Source of the DNA: Piscicola geometra | Lineage: Eukaryota; Annelida; Clitellata; Hirudinida; Piscicolidae | Length of the DNA stretch: 64,000 bases | Direction of reading: 5' to 3' | NCBI GenBank assembly: GCA_943735955.1 | Contig: OX030960.1 | Span: 6,498,373-6,562,372 of the forward strand | Part shown: piece by piece, positions 1 through 12,842 of the stretch | Layout: every line of letters begins with the position of its first letter | Position numbering within the stretch: position 1 is the stretch's first letter | The notes under the pieces: generated by a model | Seen by the model: only the letters and a program-made list of their open reading frames with translations | What the model was told of the DNA's origin: nothing | The model's database searches: none | Made by a program: the position numbers and the translations under genes

Positions 1-492
1 AAAACCTTAATTCCTATAATTCTTTTAAAATTAAAATTTAGTTGTTTTTTTACAGTTCCAGAAGTTAGATAAAAAATATAATTCAGACAAAGGGTGATTC
101 GAGACACTCAAAATATTGCAAACTTGTTTGCTTCCTCCACTTCTGAAAGTTGTGAAATCGATTATGACGTAGGTCGGGGTACAAAATCGGTATATATACC
201 CTTAATCTTTCGACCACTTTCAGTTTTCAAGAGAATATCTTTAAATTTAAATTAAACTTTAAAAAAATCTTATTTTTCATAATTGTGGTCTTTGGCAAGA
301 ATAGTAGCACTTGAAATCAGCGAAAATTTCGATGATTCTGTAAAATGCGAATTTTTACTTTAAACAATTTTCAACGTTATTTAATATAATTCAAAACTCT
401 ATATGTACATATATATATATATATATATATATAAATGCAAAACAGCCTATAACTTTTGAGCAGTTTATAAATCCAAAACTTAAATCTCCATA

Positions 493-3400
493 ATGCGCCT
501 AACGAAGAATTCAATCGTCAGCAGTCTCTTCCTCCTCGCCCTCGTCGTGCAGGCACACCGAAGGAAAGGTAATATTTAATCGTAACAAAGAAATGTAAAT
601 AATTTAAAATACGATGAAATATAATGAAATAGGATTTTAAATGTTCTAATGACTTTTATGTAATAATCAGTATAATTCTAAATTGTAACTGTTATAAATA
701 ATAGATAAAAAATTAATTTATCTTATTTTTTTAAAATTAAAATTTAAGTTCAAGAATTGTTTAATGCATAAGAAATTTAGATCATTTGAAAAAAATGTAT
801 GCGCTTACAGTACCCCGAGTAAAATGCAACTAAGGTGTTGGAAAAGTTTTGGTAGCGCAAGAAAGACGGCATAGAAGGCAATTTGACAGGTCTTCTGCTG
901 CAGGGGTCGTGCTAGATGTTCAGTTGAGTGGTGTTTTTGCGAGATGGAGGGATAGTTGTGAGCAGTCAGATGCTTTGAGACTTAATAAAGAATTGAATGG
1001 AATGAGGATTGAACAGAAAGTGGATGTTGTGGAAAATAGGTTTTATGCGGAGCAATAGTAATATAAAAACATTTGAAGTTTTTAGAATTTCTATTTACAA
1101 GAATAATGGGTATTAAAAATAGAATACAAGACAAAAGTGATGACACTATTGATTAAAATTATTATCAGTTCTGTCCATGATACAATTCTAAATAACATAT
1201 CGAAAAAAATGAAATTTTTTTAAAATGATAATAAAAATAAATAAAATAATAATGAGTGGATTAAGAAGAGATGTTGGAAATAATTTTATTAAAAAAAATA
1301 ACTCTACGGTTTTCAAGTCTTTTGTAAGATCTCTCGAGAAATAATTATGGTCTGGAACGTTGCTTTATTTAAAGAATTAATTCTAAATACAAATGAAAAT
1401 TATATTTTCGAAATTGAAATAAAATGCTTACCTAAAGATGTGAAATTTTAAATGATTTAAATGTCATTATTTATATTCTTCGTTTTAGTATTCTTTGCTT
1501 CCTTCGACGTGTTTTTATTTACCAAAAAGTTTTCAGTTTAAAAAAATGCAAATTTATTGCCAAACTATCAATATAAAAGAAGTTAAAATAATGAAATATA
1601 TTTTTATTAGACTTCTAAAATCAAAAGAAGTTATAACTATAAAGATATAAAATTAACATTTTTTAAATTGCGGAAGTTTTTATGATATTTGCTTTAATGA
1701 ATATTGCTTATAAAACTCGAATAAAAAGAAGCATAGAACGTATATTTTTTAAATATAATTTCACCTTCAAAGAAAGTGTTTTCGTCGATCGAAGTTGCTT
1801 TCACAAAGCACTTCAATAGAAAAAGAAAGAAGGGTTTACCAGAGCTATAAAATCCTTTTCTGGGAAGAAAAACATGGATTCAAAAAATTAAATCGAAAAC
1901 AGTTGAACAAACAATGTCTAAAAATTGAAATTTTTGAAAATAAAAGTGACAAGTAATAACATTGTGGAAGTTTAAATTAGGGAAGGTGAGAAAGCGAAGT
2001 GCTTAATAGAATAGATCAATAAAAGCTGCCACTTGTTGCATTATGGCTGTTTGCTCAGAACCTTATAAGTTTCAATAACCGGCGCAAATTAATGCGTCAG
2101 CGATTCCTACAAAAAAATAGAAAAATTATTTGAAAGAATTCTTTTTAGCTGAAAAATAATATCAAAACTGTTTCTAAAGAATAAAAAAACGTCTTTAAAA
2201 GTTGTGGACAGGTTATCGTTGTCACTTAGTTTCATAAAATATATTTGAAAGTTGCAAAGTTAAACAAATTTAACATTATTTCACTATTTATTTTCAAGTC
2301 AATGAGTTATATAAGATATACAAGTGTGGCATAGGAAATCTTTTGTTTAATATCAACTTAAATTGTATAGTTATGTGAATAAGGTACTTGTGGCTCTCAA
2401 TCGCTGTCATAAAGTGTGTTTGTATTCACTCCACAATGTAATTTGCCGAGACTTTAAAGGAATAAGACCGAACAATTTAATAACTTGTTAACCTAATAAA
2501 AAACATAGTTTCAACCTTTCAATGAAATGTATGATTGAATTAAAAAATTAATTAATTCAATTTGTTAAAAAGAAAAAGATAAATTAAAAATATTAATTCG
2601 TTTAGGTCTAAAGTATCTTTAATTGGAAATAACTTTTAAACTCTTATCGAAATAAAATATAATTTTTAAATTTAAACTAAATCTTTTCAGTGCTAAGGGT
2701 TTCTTCGCATTGAAAGCGGTCGTATTATTGCTCCCCACGCCCACCTCAACCTACCTTTGTTTCGGTTTTTGAAGCAGTGTCTGTTTTCATGCATGCGTTT
2801 TTAAATTGTGTTTTCGTGTTTTTTCGCAAGTTTCCGAGCGTATTTTTAAATATAACTTAAAGATATATTTGTTTTTTGAGAAAAATCTTCGTTTTTTCTC
2901 TGCAGCTCTATGTTTCGGTTTCTTCATAAATTTCCGGTTGAACTACGTGAAGGTACTTGGAAAGTAAACAATTGTAAATGCTGTAAGAAAATATTTAAAA
3001 GATGTAAACGAAATAAGAGGTCGTTGTAGTGTTTGTGAATTTTTGTGTTGTTAATTTTTTGTTTTTTTAACGAACCTGGAACTGACCTGTGAAATAACAT
3101 AGCAACAATGACAATGTTAGAGTTTCTACTTTATTTTTACCTTAAATCCTTCTTAGAAAACGCGCAAAAATGGCTTGGATTTGTTAAAAACTTTTTTTTT
3201 ATTAAAAAAAACAACTTTTTTTTTGCGTTCACAGCCTCATTAAATGATTATTGTGAAGTTTGACTCATTATCGTTGTGTATTGTGTGTTTTTATGTGGTC
3301 ACTTTTCTTTGAGTGTTTGTGCTGCATTGTTTATGTGATTTCATTTTTAAATGGTTTATGATTATTTTCTTATTTATATTCTTCTGGTGTTAGAATGGGA

Positions 3401-6400
3401 TTTTATTTTTTGTTTGTCTACGTATCTGCGGAAGAGTTTTGTATACTTCAAAGGTTTAAATTTAACTTTATTTTGGTATGTTTTCATTATTTATTTTTTT
3501 TAATACCTTTCATTTTTAAATATAATATTTTCATATGAAACTCAAACATTAATCAACATTAGTTTTGACTTTATAATAATGAAAAATTAATAAGATGATA
3601 AGAGGAAGGAAGTGAAGAGTGTGGAGGTTGACATTTCTTTGGAATAGTCGATACTAAAGGGCAATAACATGGGATTGACGCTCAAATTGACTCTATTCAG
3701 CTCGCTCCAGTAAATTTCAATTTCTTGAGATGCTGACAGGAATAATACGGCAGTTGAGGCGGCGAGGCGTTACAGGTGCTATACGAGTGGGAGTCGACAC
3801 AACAAAGTATAATATTAGAATGTTAAAACATATTATACATTGCTCTGGCTGGTCTTTTTTTATAATTTTTGAGTTATACATTGAGTTTTATTCTATTTAA
3901 ATTTAAACTACATACATGAAATATTGTGTGAAGTGAAATATAAAATATATGAAAATTATATATTAAAAATAAATTCATTAATTAATTACTTTTGAATACT
4001 TCAATATATTGAACTATACAATGAAATCCCTTATAATATTAGGCAATGGAATGCTTTAGCGGTAATACGCTTTCATTTTTCCCAAATGCGTTGGTCCGAT
4101 TCCTACCTTCAAGCTGTTGAAAAACATCAAACTTACATTACTTACAATTTCTATTCAAATTGAAACTATTTATTAAAAAATAAAAGTTTATAAAAAATAT
4201 ATTAATTACGGATAATTGAGAAAACAAAGATGAAAAAATATGTTAACCCTGAATCTTTAGCGAACACAGTAAAGGTTCTACTTTTGAGCTACATTTTCAT
4301 TGCACACTTTTATCCATTTTTTGATAACTTTTTCTTCAGATGACGGAAATGTCAAAGAAGTTGGCGTTGATGAAAGAGAAATAGAATTTGAAAAAGATAT
4401 AGCGGTAAAAGAAGAAAATAATCAAAAACAAAAAGATAGAGATAGAAGAGAAAATAGGAATGAGAGAAATCGGAGAGATATTGGTGAAAGTGGAGAGAGT
4501 GGCAAAGGAGTCGTGATGCTGACCAAAGGACGGACGCTGCTTGTCAACCAAGGAGAGAACGTCAGCATGGACTGTCGCTTCAGGGTCACTTTTGGCGATT
4601 TCAACTTGTTCACATACCCCGTCAACTGGAAGAAGACGCAGCTGGGTGAGCAAGTGCAGGTGGGTGCGTATGTGGTTGCTTGGGTATTGCTTCGATCATT
4701 ACTCTTATGTGTTTAATAATAAAAAATATATTTGATAAAAATGGAACATTTGTAGGTGACGTAATTCTAAAAATCATTAGATTATTTTCTTGGTTAGGCT
4801 ACGATTACAGATGAGAATTTATTATTTATTTTAGTTGAATATCTTGAAGCGTGGCAGATGCTGGTGGAAATGTCTGACCACCAAGCAGGTGAACATGATG
4901 GGCAATCTTCTGGACGCCTTCAAAAAGAATGAGTTTAACGTATCGTACTCTGCCCAGCCAACCGACAACTCTACTCACGTTCTTTCTCTCAACATCTACA
5001 GTAGGGAAATTATAAATTATTTTACAACTAAATTCTAATTAGAAATTTAATCAATTTTTCTCAGTAAGTTGTGTTTATTATATTTATAAAAAGTTTTTTG
5101 CCTAAAGTTACAGACAAATTTACAAATTTACGTTAACTTTATAAAAAATATTTGTTTGATGTCCTTTAAAAATAGTGTCAAAATGTGAAACATGAAGGTG
5201 TATGAGGAAAAAAGATTTTATTTTCTTAAGATTGTAACAGCGGTTCTAAGAGTGCAAACTTGATGGCTTTTTGACTTCTCTAATTGTATTACTGTCCACA
5301 AGGATTTGCTTATATTCTTTTTGAGTGTGGTCCTTTATATGTGAGAATTAATCTTTAGTTTAAAACTTGCTATATTTTTTTTAAACAACGCAGTATGAAG
5401 ATGCGTTTGTAAAACTAAACCAGAATATGCCAAACCAACAAAACATCAACGCTCAATAATTTGTTATTTTGATTTGACACCAAAGATATTTCGTTTTCTT
5501 ATATATTAATAAACTTGAGTTATCAACTGCCAATAAAAATTATTAACTCCTTTTTTAAAACCCACGGTATCTGGGTTCTAGCGATTTCTTCATTAAAACT
5601 TTATAAGTTGACGTTTATTCTTTTTAGCATATATATTTCATCTGATTTTGCCTTCTATACCGTCTGAAAAATACGCTGCTAAACAGCTTCCACCAGGCGT
5701 GTCAGCCTTGGGTGAGCCCTCAAGCAACTCACACAATCTCGCCATCTGTCTTGTTTTAACTAACATTAGGCAACTAGATGCGACTTGCTCTATGAAGCAA
5801 ATAGTTAAAATGCAATTCTTATTGCTTTTTCTTTGTTAAAATTATTTTGATTCAAAAAATGACATAAATTGAATATTTTTGTTTTAGATGTGAACTTTTC
5901 TGAAAGTGCCAACTACTCCTGTTGCATACCTGGTCCCAACAACACAATTATCGTTCAGACCACGTATCAGCTTTTCGTCAGAGGTTCACCTAGAAAAACA
6001 TTTCAACATACTTCATTAAAATCGAAATTGTTATTGCTCTTCTTTATTCATAAATTATTTTTATTTTTAATAAATAAATTATTTAACAAGATCTAATTAC
6101 TTCAAAGATCAAGTATGGCAGGTAGACTTATACAGAAGTTTCAGCAAGAAAGTTTCTTCGCTTGAAAACTCCAAGACGTCTCCAGCAGTAACTCCTTCAA
6201 CCTTCAACCTGGAGCACGTCGCAAGAAACTCTTCCGCAGATGAACTTCACTTTCAGGAAAATTTGCGATTGGGTGGGGGAGCTATCTTTAGTGATTTGAT
6301 TTTATTATGATGTTATAGGGTCATAGAAAAGTTAGATTAGATTAAAGCCATTTTTATTAATAAATTCAAACAAAATTATTTTGAATAAATGCTATTTAGC

Positions 6401-7739
6401 ATAGAAATCATGAATAAAGATGAGTTTTAACAATAAATATGAGATTTACATAAACCTTACTTCAATCTTTAAAACTTTCTCTTTGCTCGCCACTAGGAAG
6501 CATCCACTGCACGTCCCACGGTGGATTTCCAAAACCGAAAATACTTATAAAAGTGGGAAAAGTAGGTTTAACTGAAAACTTTTCTATCGAAGCTACGCCA
6601 CTTGAACAACATGGTGTCAAAGGAGCAAGGCGCCTCGCTTACAAAATGACGGCAACTTCTTCGTTGATGTTCAGTCACCTGCACGATGGTCTTCCCGTCA
6701 TCTGCCAATCCATCGTGCCTGGCCTCAAGCCCGTGGTTGCGATCAAAATCATCAATGTCTATTGTTAGATACTTTCTTTCTCATTGGATTTTCCTTCTTT
6801 AATGAAACCTTTTATTTGAAGTTTTTAAAAATCTATTAAGTTTGATCATCACAATCCTCACTACAGACGGTCCCATAATAACCTGCAGAGATCAGCAGGC
6901 GTACGTGGACCAAAGAAATGTAGTGATTGAGTGTTTCGTGAAGGCTAAACCCGATGTGGTGTCTCTCTTCTGGGTGCTGAACAGCAGCAGTGAAACAGGC
7001 TATGCTGGCTTACAAAGCAATAACAGGGTTTGATCATGCACTTTCTATTTCTATTAAAAATACATTCATTTGCATTACAGAGATGGATTTTAGTCAAAAT
7101 CTCAAGAACAACATCTACATTTCTAGCCATTGTAGTACCATCATAAAGCCTTCAATTAATATCATAGCTTTTTTACGGGTTTCCAAACGACTTTGCTCCT
7201 AAATAAATGAGATTAAGTTATTAACTAAAGTTATCAAACCAATTCCAACGCAGGTGGCTGATAGAGGGGGTTTGAACTCTCAGTTGCACATAAAGAGGGT
7301 GAGGAAAGAGCACTTCAAAAGCTACACCGTGGTTGCCGAAAATGAAATTACTTCGAGATCCAAGACTGTCAGACTGTTGGAAAGTGCGTGAAATACGAAT
7401 TGTGAAAGTGTGTTTGAGTTTCAAGTATTTTTTGGTGAGACTTCTAATGAAATTTAAGATTCAAACTCAAAAAATAGTTTTTTCATCTATTAATTACCAT
7501 GTAGAAAGATGCATAAAAAGCACTCTAGATTCAGAACCATCTTCAAACAAAATTTCATCACATTTTAAACCAATACAGGAACTCCAAACTTGAAGAAGAG
7601 TTTACCTGAAGACATGAGACCACAGAGGCAAAGACAAAATAATATAATACCTCTCTTTCTTTACTCATTCAACTCTGGCAGTCGTATTTTAAACCCAACT
7701 ATTATTATAACATTTATCTTCATGAAATCTTGCGTTTGA
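493..7739 (+). CDS. Ig-domain secreted or membrane-anchored protein, 8 exons, 458 aa
   Basis: Exons read as 493-568, 4340-4659, 4835-5000, 5888-5983, 6497-6763, 6867-7027, 7254-7383 and 7579-7739; phases agree and close at TGA. Residues 1-21 are a signal peptide (MRLTKN then a Leu/Val-rich core). A Lys/Arg/Glu/Asn-rich spacer follows (residues about 30-70). Then come three Ig-like segments: Ig1 with VSMDC and NYSCC cysteines and the W of NWKK; Ig2 with IHCTSHGGFPKP and VICQ; Ig3 with VVIECFVKA and the LFW core. The last exon ends in a hydrophobic stretch (ITFIFMKSCV), compatible with a GPI signal or short anchor. The arrangement recalls arthropod beat/sidestep or nectin-like adhesion proteins, but I do not recognise an orthologue. 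Ig3 ends YTVVAEN where YxCxAxN is usual, so its second cysteine seems lost. Intron 1 (569-4339) is 3.8 kb with nothing recognisable except a weak tRNA-like patch near 4045. Confidence 0.75.
4045..4125 (+). repeat. possible degraded tRNA-like SINE head
   Basis: A box-A-like run (GCTTTAGCGGTAATACGC) is followed by a box-B-like GGTCCGATTCC about 35 bases later, in intron 1 of the Ig gene. The spacing fits a tRNA-derived promoter, but the arms do not fold into a convincing tRNA and there is no clear tail. It could be an old fragment of the second SINE family (see about 35666-35914) or chance. Confidence 0.3.
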
Positions 7740-7850
7740 TCCTTTTGTCAGCTTTTTAATCTTTATTCTATGTCTTGTTTGGAATAGCTTCTATAATGGA
7801 GATAGGTGTTTGAGTTTGAATTTATTTAAACACTCCAGTGTTACTTTTTA

Positions 7851-7990
7851 GTGGCGTATAACCCAAGCGAGTTTCTATGCTACTGTATATTTCAACTTGC
7901 GCCCATGGGTTACTAGGGCATCGGTTGCACTCGAACCTAGAACCACTGCTCAAGCCGAGGGTCGTAACACACTGGGCTTCCCGTTCACCC
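7851..7990 (-). repeat. tRNA-derived SINE, family 1, copy a (minus orientation)
   Basis: Read on the minus strand it starts GGGTGAACGGG, has a box-B GGTTCGAGTGCAACC and ends with the tail GGTTATACGCCAC, matching the copies at 10213 and 36869. The internal part is more diverged and shorter. It lies just 3' of the Ig gene stop. Confidence 0.8.
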
Positions 7991-8783
7991 AAAACAGGCA
8001 ATTCGAAAATAAATCATTCTAACCAATACAGATCACCGGAGACTTCAACTTCCCAAAAGGAAAGCAAGAGACAAATTTATTGGAAGTTTATAGAACGTCT
8101 AAGAGAATGTTATTTGAGCAAATATTTGAAAACCCACAAGATTCTGAATTGGGAAAGAATCATCACAAATGACGTGAACAATATACAAAACTTTAACACG
8201 TTGACAAAAATATTTTTTACATGTATCAGAAGCATTGTTAAAATTGAAAAATGAATCAAGTTGAAAAATAAGATGCCAAAATTATTTCCATTTTAAAACG
8301 GTTCTTTTTACTGTATAATCTTCTCGACATTTTAATAGATATTTAAAAACCGAATAGGAAAATAATCCCTGAAAATCTTTTTAACGATAAAAATGTACAA
8401 TTATTTTTCGTTAACTTCTCAAAAATTAATCAAACAATCACAGTCAAGTTACACTTTTTATAAATTTAAGTTTACCTATGCATAATCTTGAATTGCAAGA
8501 CTTTCAGCTTCTCTCGTGTTCTCACACTTCAATGTAATTGAAACAAAGCAAGAAAAAAAAGATAAAAGAAGTATAATATGAATAGAATAATATTTATTAT
8601 AATCATAAAAATAACTTTTATTATTATTATGGACTTAGTAAAAAAAGAATATAAAGGATCAATAATCCCTCTTATCAACTTTCACAAATGTAAAGCAATG
8701 AATTATGAAGAATAGATATTATAATTTGTTACATTTTAATCTTTTTTTAGGCAAGCTTTGATTTTTAAAGAGTTTTAATGAGT
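7991..8783. other. intergenic, nothing recognised
   Basis: AT-rich DNA between the converging Ig and lengsin-like genes. The open frame over 7877-8254 runs through the SINE and has no recognisable protein similarity. The rest should hold the 3' UTRs of both genes. Confidence 0.5.
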
Positions 8784-10818
8784 TCAAAAATATTGCAAAT
8801 ACAAATCTCTTTCTAAACTCCATTTGTTTTCTTCGTTTAAGGACTTCATCACATCACATTCCCCTTTTCTTTTAATTTCTACAAACCACTCCACCAACTC
8901 TCGCCCCAAACCAGCTTTCAAAACTTCGTTTTTTTCCAATTCGTCAAGCGCATCGTCTAAGGATTCTGGAAAGTCATTATTATTTTGATTATCTTTATTC
9001 TTAGTCATACATTTCCCATTCAACATTTTATCTTGAATATCTTTGGATGGTTCTGGTAGGGCTGTTTTGTTTTTTATGCCATCTATTCCAGCAACTAACA
9101 TAGCAGCCGTTGCCAAATACACGTTGCAACTTGATGAAGGAATTCGGTTTTCTAAATAGCAAGAATTTTCTGTAGTTTTCACTCTATACGCTGCAGTTCG
9201 ATCGTCAAAGTTCCAATCTATTTTGGAAAGAATCCGACGATTACGAAGTCTTCTGTAGCAGTTCACAGTAGGACAAAACAAAGCTGTCAGAGCTTTAGAG
9301 TGTTCCAATAATCCAGCGAGAAAATGCTTGAAAACCTCGCTCATCTTGTTCAGATTGTTTGGATCATAGAAAGCGTTTGTTCCTTGACTATCCTCTGTTG
9401 ATTCCCAAAGTGATAAATTCAGATGGAAGCCATTGCAAGCAACTTCTTGCAATGGACATGTCATGAAAGTTGCCAAGTATCCTTTTGAGGAGAAAACCTC
9501 GTTGATCGCCTGTTTGACCATCACAACGTTATCGGCTGTTTTGCTGCCGTCTGCCGGCTCCATGTTCACTTCGAACTGACTCACTACGTTTTCCAGCTGG
9601 TAGCCACTCAAATCCAAATTCGCTTCTTGGCATAGGTCTAGAATATCAAGAAAAAGTTCTTGCACTTTAGGCATTATGTGCAACGAGTTAGTGTCACAAA
9701 CAGGCTTCAATGTATCAGCGTGTAAAAGATGAAATTCAATTTCGAAGGCAGATTTCACATAATATCCCGTCTCTTCGACTCTCGTCAGCACCCTTCTCAA
9801 CAGGTTTCTTGTGCATGATTCAAGAAAAGCGCCGTCTTTGTAAGGAGAAAGCCACTTCACTTCACAAAATATTCCTCCTACAAGTCTTGGCTTCTTCCCA
9901 GCTGGAAATGAATTCATAAAAAATGAATCTACGTCAACAATTTCTTTATTAGAAAAACTTTTACTAATATAATGTCATCAAATGAATTGTACCTTTGCTG
10001 CTCCATGGTAGAACTGAAAGAGTATTTTTGGAAGGAACGATTGAGCAGTTTCCATTCGAATTCTCTAATAATTCCTTCATGCAATAAATTTGCCCTTTTA
10101 TGTCTGCAGCAAAATAACCTGAATTATTAATGATAGTTTATATTCGTATATTAATTTTATAATATAAAAAACTAATTTATTCTAAGAATTGTACATGAAA
10201 ACTTGAAACTATGGGTGAACGGGTAGCTGAGTCGGCAACGACTCTCGGCTTGACCATTAATGAAAGGTCCTAGGTTCAAGTGCAACCAATGCCCTAGTAA
10301 CCCAAAGGCGCAAATGAAAATATGCAGCCTAAGTGGCCTGAAAGCCCGTTCGGGTTATACGCCACTATAATAATGCTCGTCATTATTATATTATATTATA
10401 TAAATAAATCGAGTTTAATCGTCACGTATTTTTTATATTTTAAATGACTGAATTAATTCTATTAAATATCAATTTTAATATTTAAAATCGATTATTTTTT
10501 GAAAAAATGTTAAATTATATTTTTATAACAGAAATTTAAATTTTTTTAAATAAAATAGCTTTAAAACGGTTTTTGTAAAACTTTTTTTTAGTATAAAAAG
10601 ATATTTTTCATTGGAATAAAATCTTTAAGGTATAAAAACTAACCGACTGAGTTATAAAATCCATATTTCAAGTTTTTCACAAAGGTTTTTCGAGGCACAA
10701 CTTTGTATCTGGATACTCCATGAAAGTTGACAAAAAATAATTTGATAAAATCGAATTTTTTACCTATTTTTTGCTCAAACTTTTCTATTTCCTTTATATC
10801 GCATGCAATTTCTGACAT
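8784..10818 (-). CDS. LGSN: lengsin-like class I glutamine synthetase homologue, 3 exons, 472 aa
   Basis: Exons 10644-10818, 9993-10118 and 8784-9901 (minus) join in phase. The ATG at 10818 is the first in the exon frame. The N-terminal part has the beta-grasp signature FFVNFHGVSRYKVVP, typical of lengsin (LGSN, glutamate-ammonia ligase domain protein). The catalytic-fold part shows FEIEFHLL, QFEVNMEP, NGFHLNLSLW, NCYRRLR, WNFDDRTAAYRV and ENRIPSSSCNVYLA, the GS-I motifs in the usual order. The second histidine of the GS NGxHxH motif is Asn here (HLN). Vertebrate lengsin is a non-enzymatic lens protein, so activity cannot be assumed. An invertebrate glutamine synthetase/FluG-like enzyme is the alternative. 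The product is probably cytosolic; no signal peptide is seen. Confidence 0.85.
10213..10395 (+). repeat. tRNA-derived SINE, family 1, copy b (best head copy)
   Basis: Head starts GGGTGAACGGGTAGCTGAG (box A) with box B GGTTCAAGTGCAACC, then a unique body and the conserved tail GCCCGTTCGGGTTATACGCC followed by an AT-rich end. It sits in intron 1 of the lengsin-like gene, antisense to it. About 75-80% similar by eye to the copy at 36869. Confidence 0.85.
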
Positions 10819-11780
10819 TTCAGTTTCCAATTTCTTCTTTATTTAGGATTTATTAAAGTTTGAAATTAACCATTTAATTTAGAGGTTTCCTATTTGTTTT
10901 TTTTAGTGTACAATTTTGAGAATTCTTCCTACTTGAATACACTTAAGTTAAGACATCTTTTTTATGAGATGATTGGGTCGCAAACTCGAATAGTTTATTT
11001 CTAATTTCAATTTTAAGTTATATTTTTAGCCACTTTTATTTTCATCAAGACATTTAATTGTTTTGCTGGCTTAAAATACATTGAATTGTTTTGCAATTTT
11101 TATACTTTTTTGTGCCTACCTTTGACATATTAAAGTGGTTGTATTATAAAAAAACTCCAAAGTATGTATTGAAATGGAAAATTATAATTCAATAACTCAA
11201 TAAGCCTCCTACATAAATGTATGATTCAATCAATACACCTTATCGTTGCGATCTTAGATATTTATAAAACTTACTAATTGTGATTAACGATTTTATTTTA
11301 AGTCAACGTTAAAAAGATTATAAAGCTTGTCGATTAACTAAAAAAACAACTGATGTTCGTTAATGAACTAAATTATTATATTATCTTTGAAAATATATCG
11401 AATTTTATAGATTAATTATGTCAAGGTCTTATAAAATAAAGCATACTCCTACTCAAACAACGAAAATTTTAAAAACGGCCCAACATTTTCACTTAAAAAA
11501 TGGCAAAACACCATCTATATTATAGATTCTATAAGGTCTACTTTTTTTCGGTATACCAAGATTGAAAGCACCAACTTTGAAATATTATCAGCACTGTGAA
11601 AGGTTTACACGCTTCGAAAAAATATAACTTATAAAAAAATGTTTTTAAATAATTTTAAAGATTAAATGTTACAAGAAATTAAATTCTTAAAAAAATTAAA
11701 ATAACTAACTTTTAGAAAAGGCACACAAATTTCATGTGGGCAGTGAAATAGTACTGTAGTTTTTTCTTTTGAATTTTTCA
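10819..11780. other. upstream region of the lengsin-like gene, nothing recognised
   Basis: Strongly AT-rich DNA with no open frame, repeat unit or RNA gene I can support. It should contain the promoter and 5' UTR of the minus-strand gene. Confidence 0.4.
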
Positions 11781-11788
11781 TTCTTATT

Positions 11789-12834
11789 CAGTGGCGCAAC
11801 CAGGGGGGGCTGGGGGGGGCTCAAGCCCCCCCCAGACCTTTTCGAAGGGTCTCACAGTTTTTCGAAAATCGATGAGTTTTTTTGGTGGTGGGGGGGGGGG
11901 GGGTAATGAATTTTTGAATATGCCATAGAACAATGATATTTTCTCTGGATGGCCATCGGGTCTTTATCTCACGAAACATTTGATATATCAACACAGAACA
12001 TAGAGATCCCACCAAAATAACACTAACATGTCACAAATTCTGAGAAGAAATAGAGCACCACTAGACCTTAACTACACTTTTAAATCTTTACACTTTTTAT
12101 ATGTAAATTTTTTAAGCCATGACACAGTATATAAAGAACAAATCAGATAGACAAAATAACTCTCGAGCTTTCAGAGTTATTCAACCTTCATGGAAAGGAT
12201 GCTGAAACTGTGTAAAGACAGCTCAAAATCACATCAACACATCAAGTTTACGTGCCTATCAGTCTGATGATCAGACTCTGATCTCGTTGCATGTATCGAA
12301 CTGCAAGAGTTCTTTTGAGCAACAAGCCTTCAGCCCGAGTTGCATTCTATGCTCGATGTTGTTCTGAGTCTGCCAGTTACTTCATCAGATGCAGAAAGAG
12401 CATTTTCTAAACTTCGGCTTATAAAAATTCATCTTAAGACGACTGTATCTGCATGTCGTTTGCATAGCTTGTTTGAGAATATCTGCTACCAAAACCGCTA
12501 CTGCACTTCTTCCAGTAAATGAAATGGTGATAAAAATTTCACAAACTTATCGAAAAATTATTTTATAACTGAGAACACATCAAAATTTAGTTGAAACTAA
12601 ATATTTGAATTTTTTTAGACTGTTTAGGATCTCATATCAAACTTATTTTGAAATGTAACTTATAAAATTAAAATTTATTTTACAAAATATGTGAAAAAAC
12701 TCGGTATAAAAACAGCAAAAAAATATAAAAATTGATGTTGCAAAACGCAACAGCTGCGGTAAATGGATTAAACAATTATTATTTTTTTACTAAAGTTGAG
12801 CCCCCCCCAGCATTTTTTGCTGGTTGCGCCACTG
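11789..12834 (+). mobile_element. hAT transposon relic with G-rich TIRs and perfect 8-bp TSD
   Basis: Both ends carry the inverted repeat CAGTGGCGCAACCAG, followed by G-rich runs. The element is flanked by identical TTCTTATT copies at 11781-11788 and 12835-12842, the 8-bp duplication expected of hAT transposases. Inside, 12340-12522 encodes a hAT C-terminal dimerisation fragment (SLPVTSSDAERAFSKLRLIK). The catalytic N-terminal part is absent, so this is an internally deleted, non-autonomous copy of about 1.05 kb. Confidence 0.93.
12340..12522 (+). pseudogene. hAT transposase C-terminal fragment
   Basis: About 60 codons with the hAT dimerisation signature (LPVTSSDAERAFSKL, then a basic helix ending LHSLFEN). 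It lacks the DDE catalytic region and any zinc finger, so it cannot encode an active transposase. It resembles the zf-MYM/hAT group, whose ends are typically CAGTGGCG. Confidence 0.85.
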
Positions 12835-12842
12835 TTCTTATT

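Noticed and set aside
849..1058. 69-codon frame in intron 1 of the Ig gene
   Set aside because: No recognisable similarity, no supporting splice phase; chance open frame.
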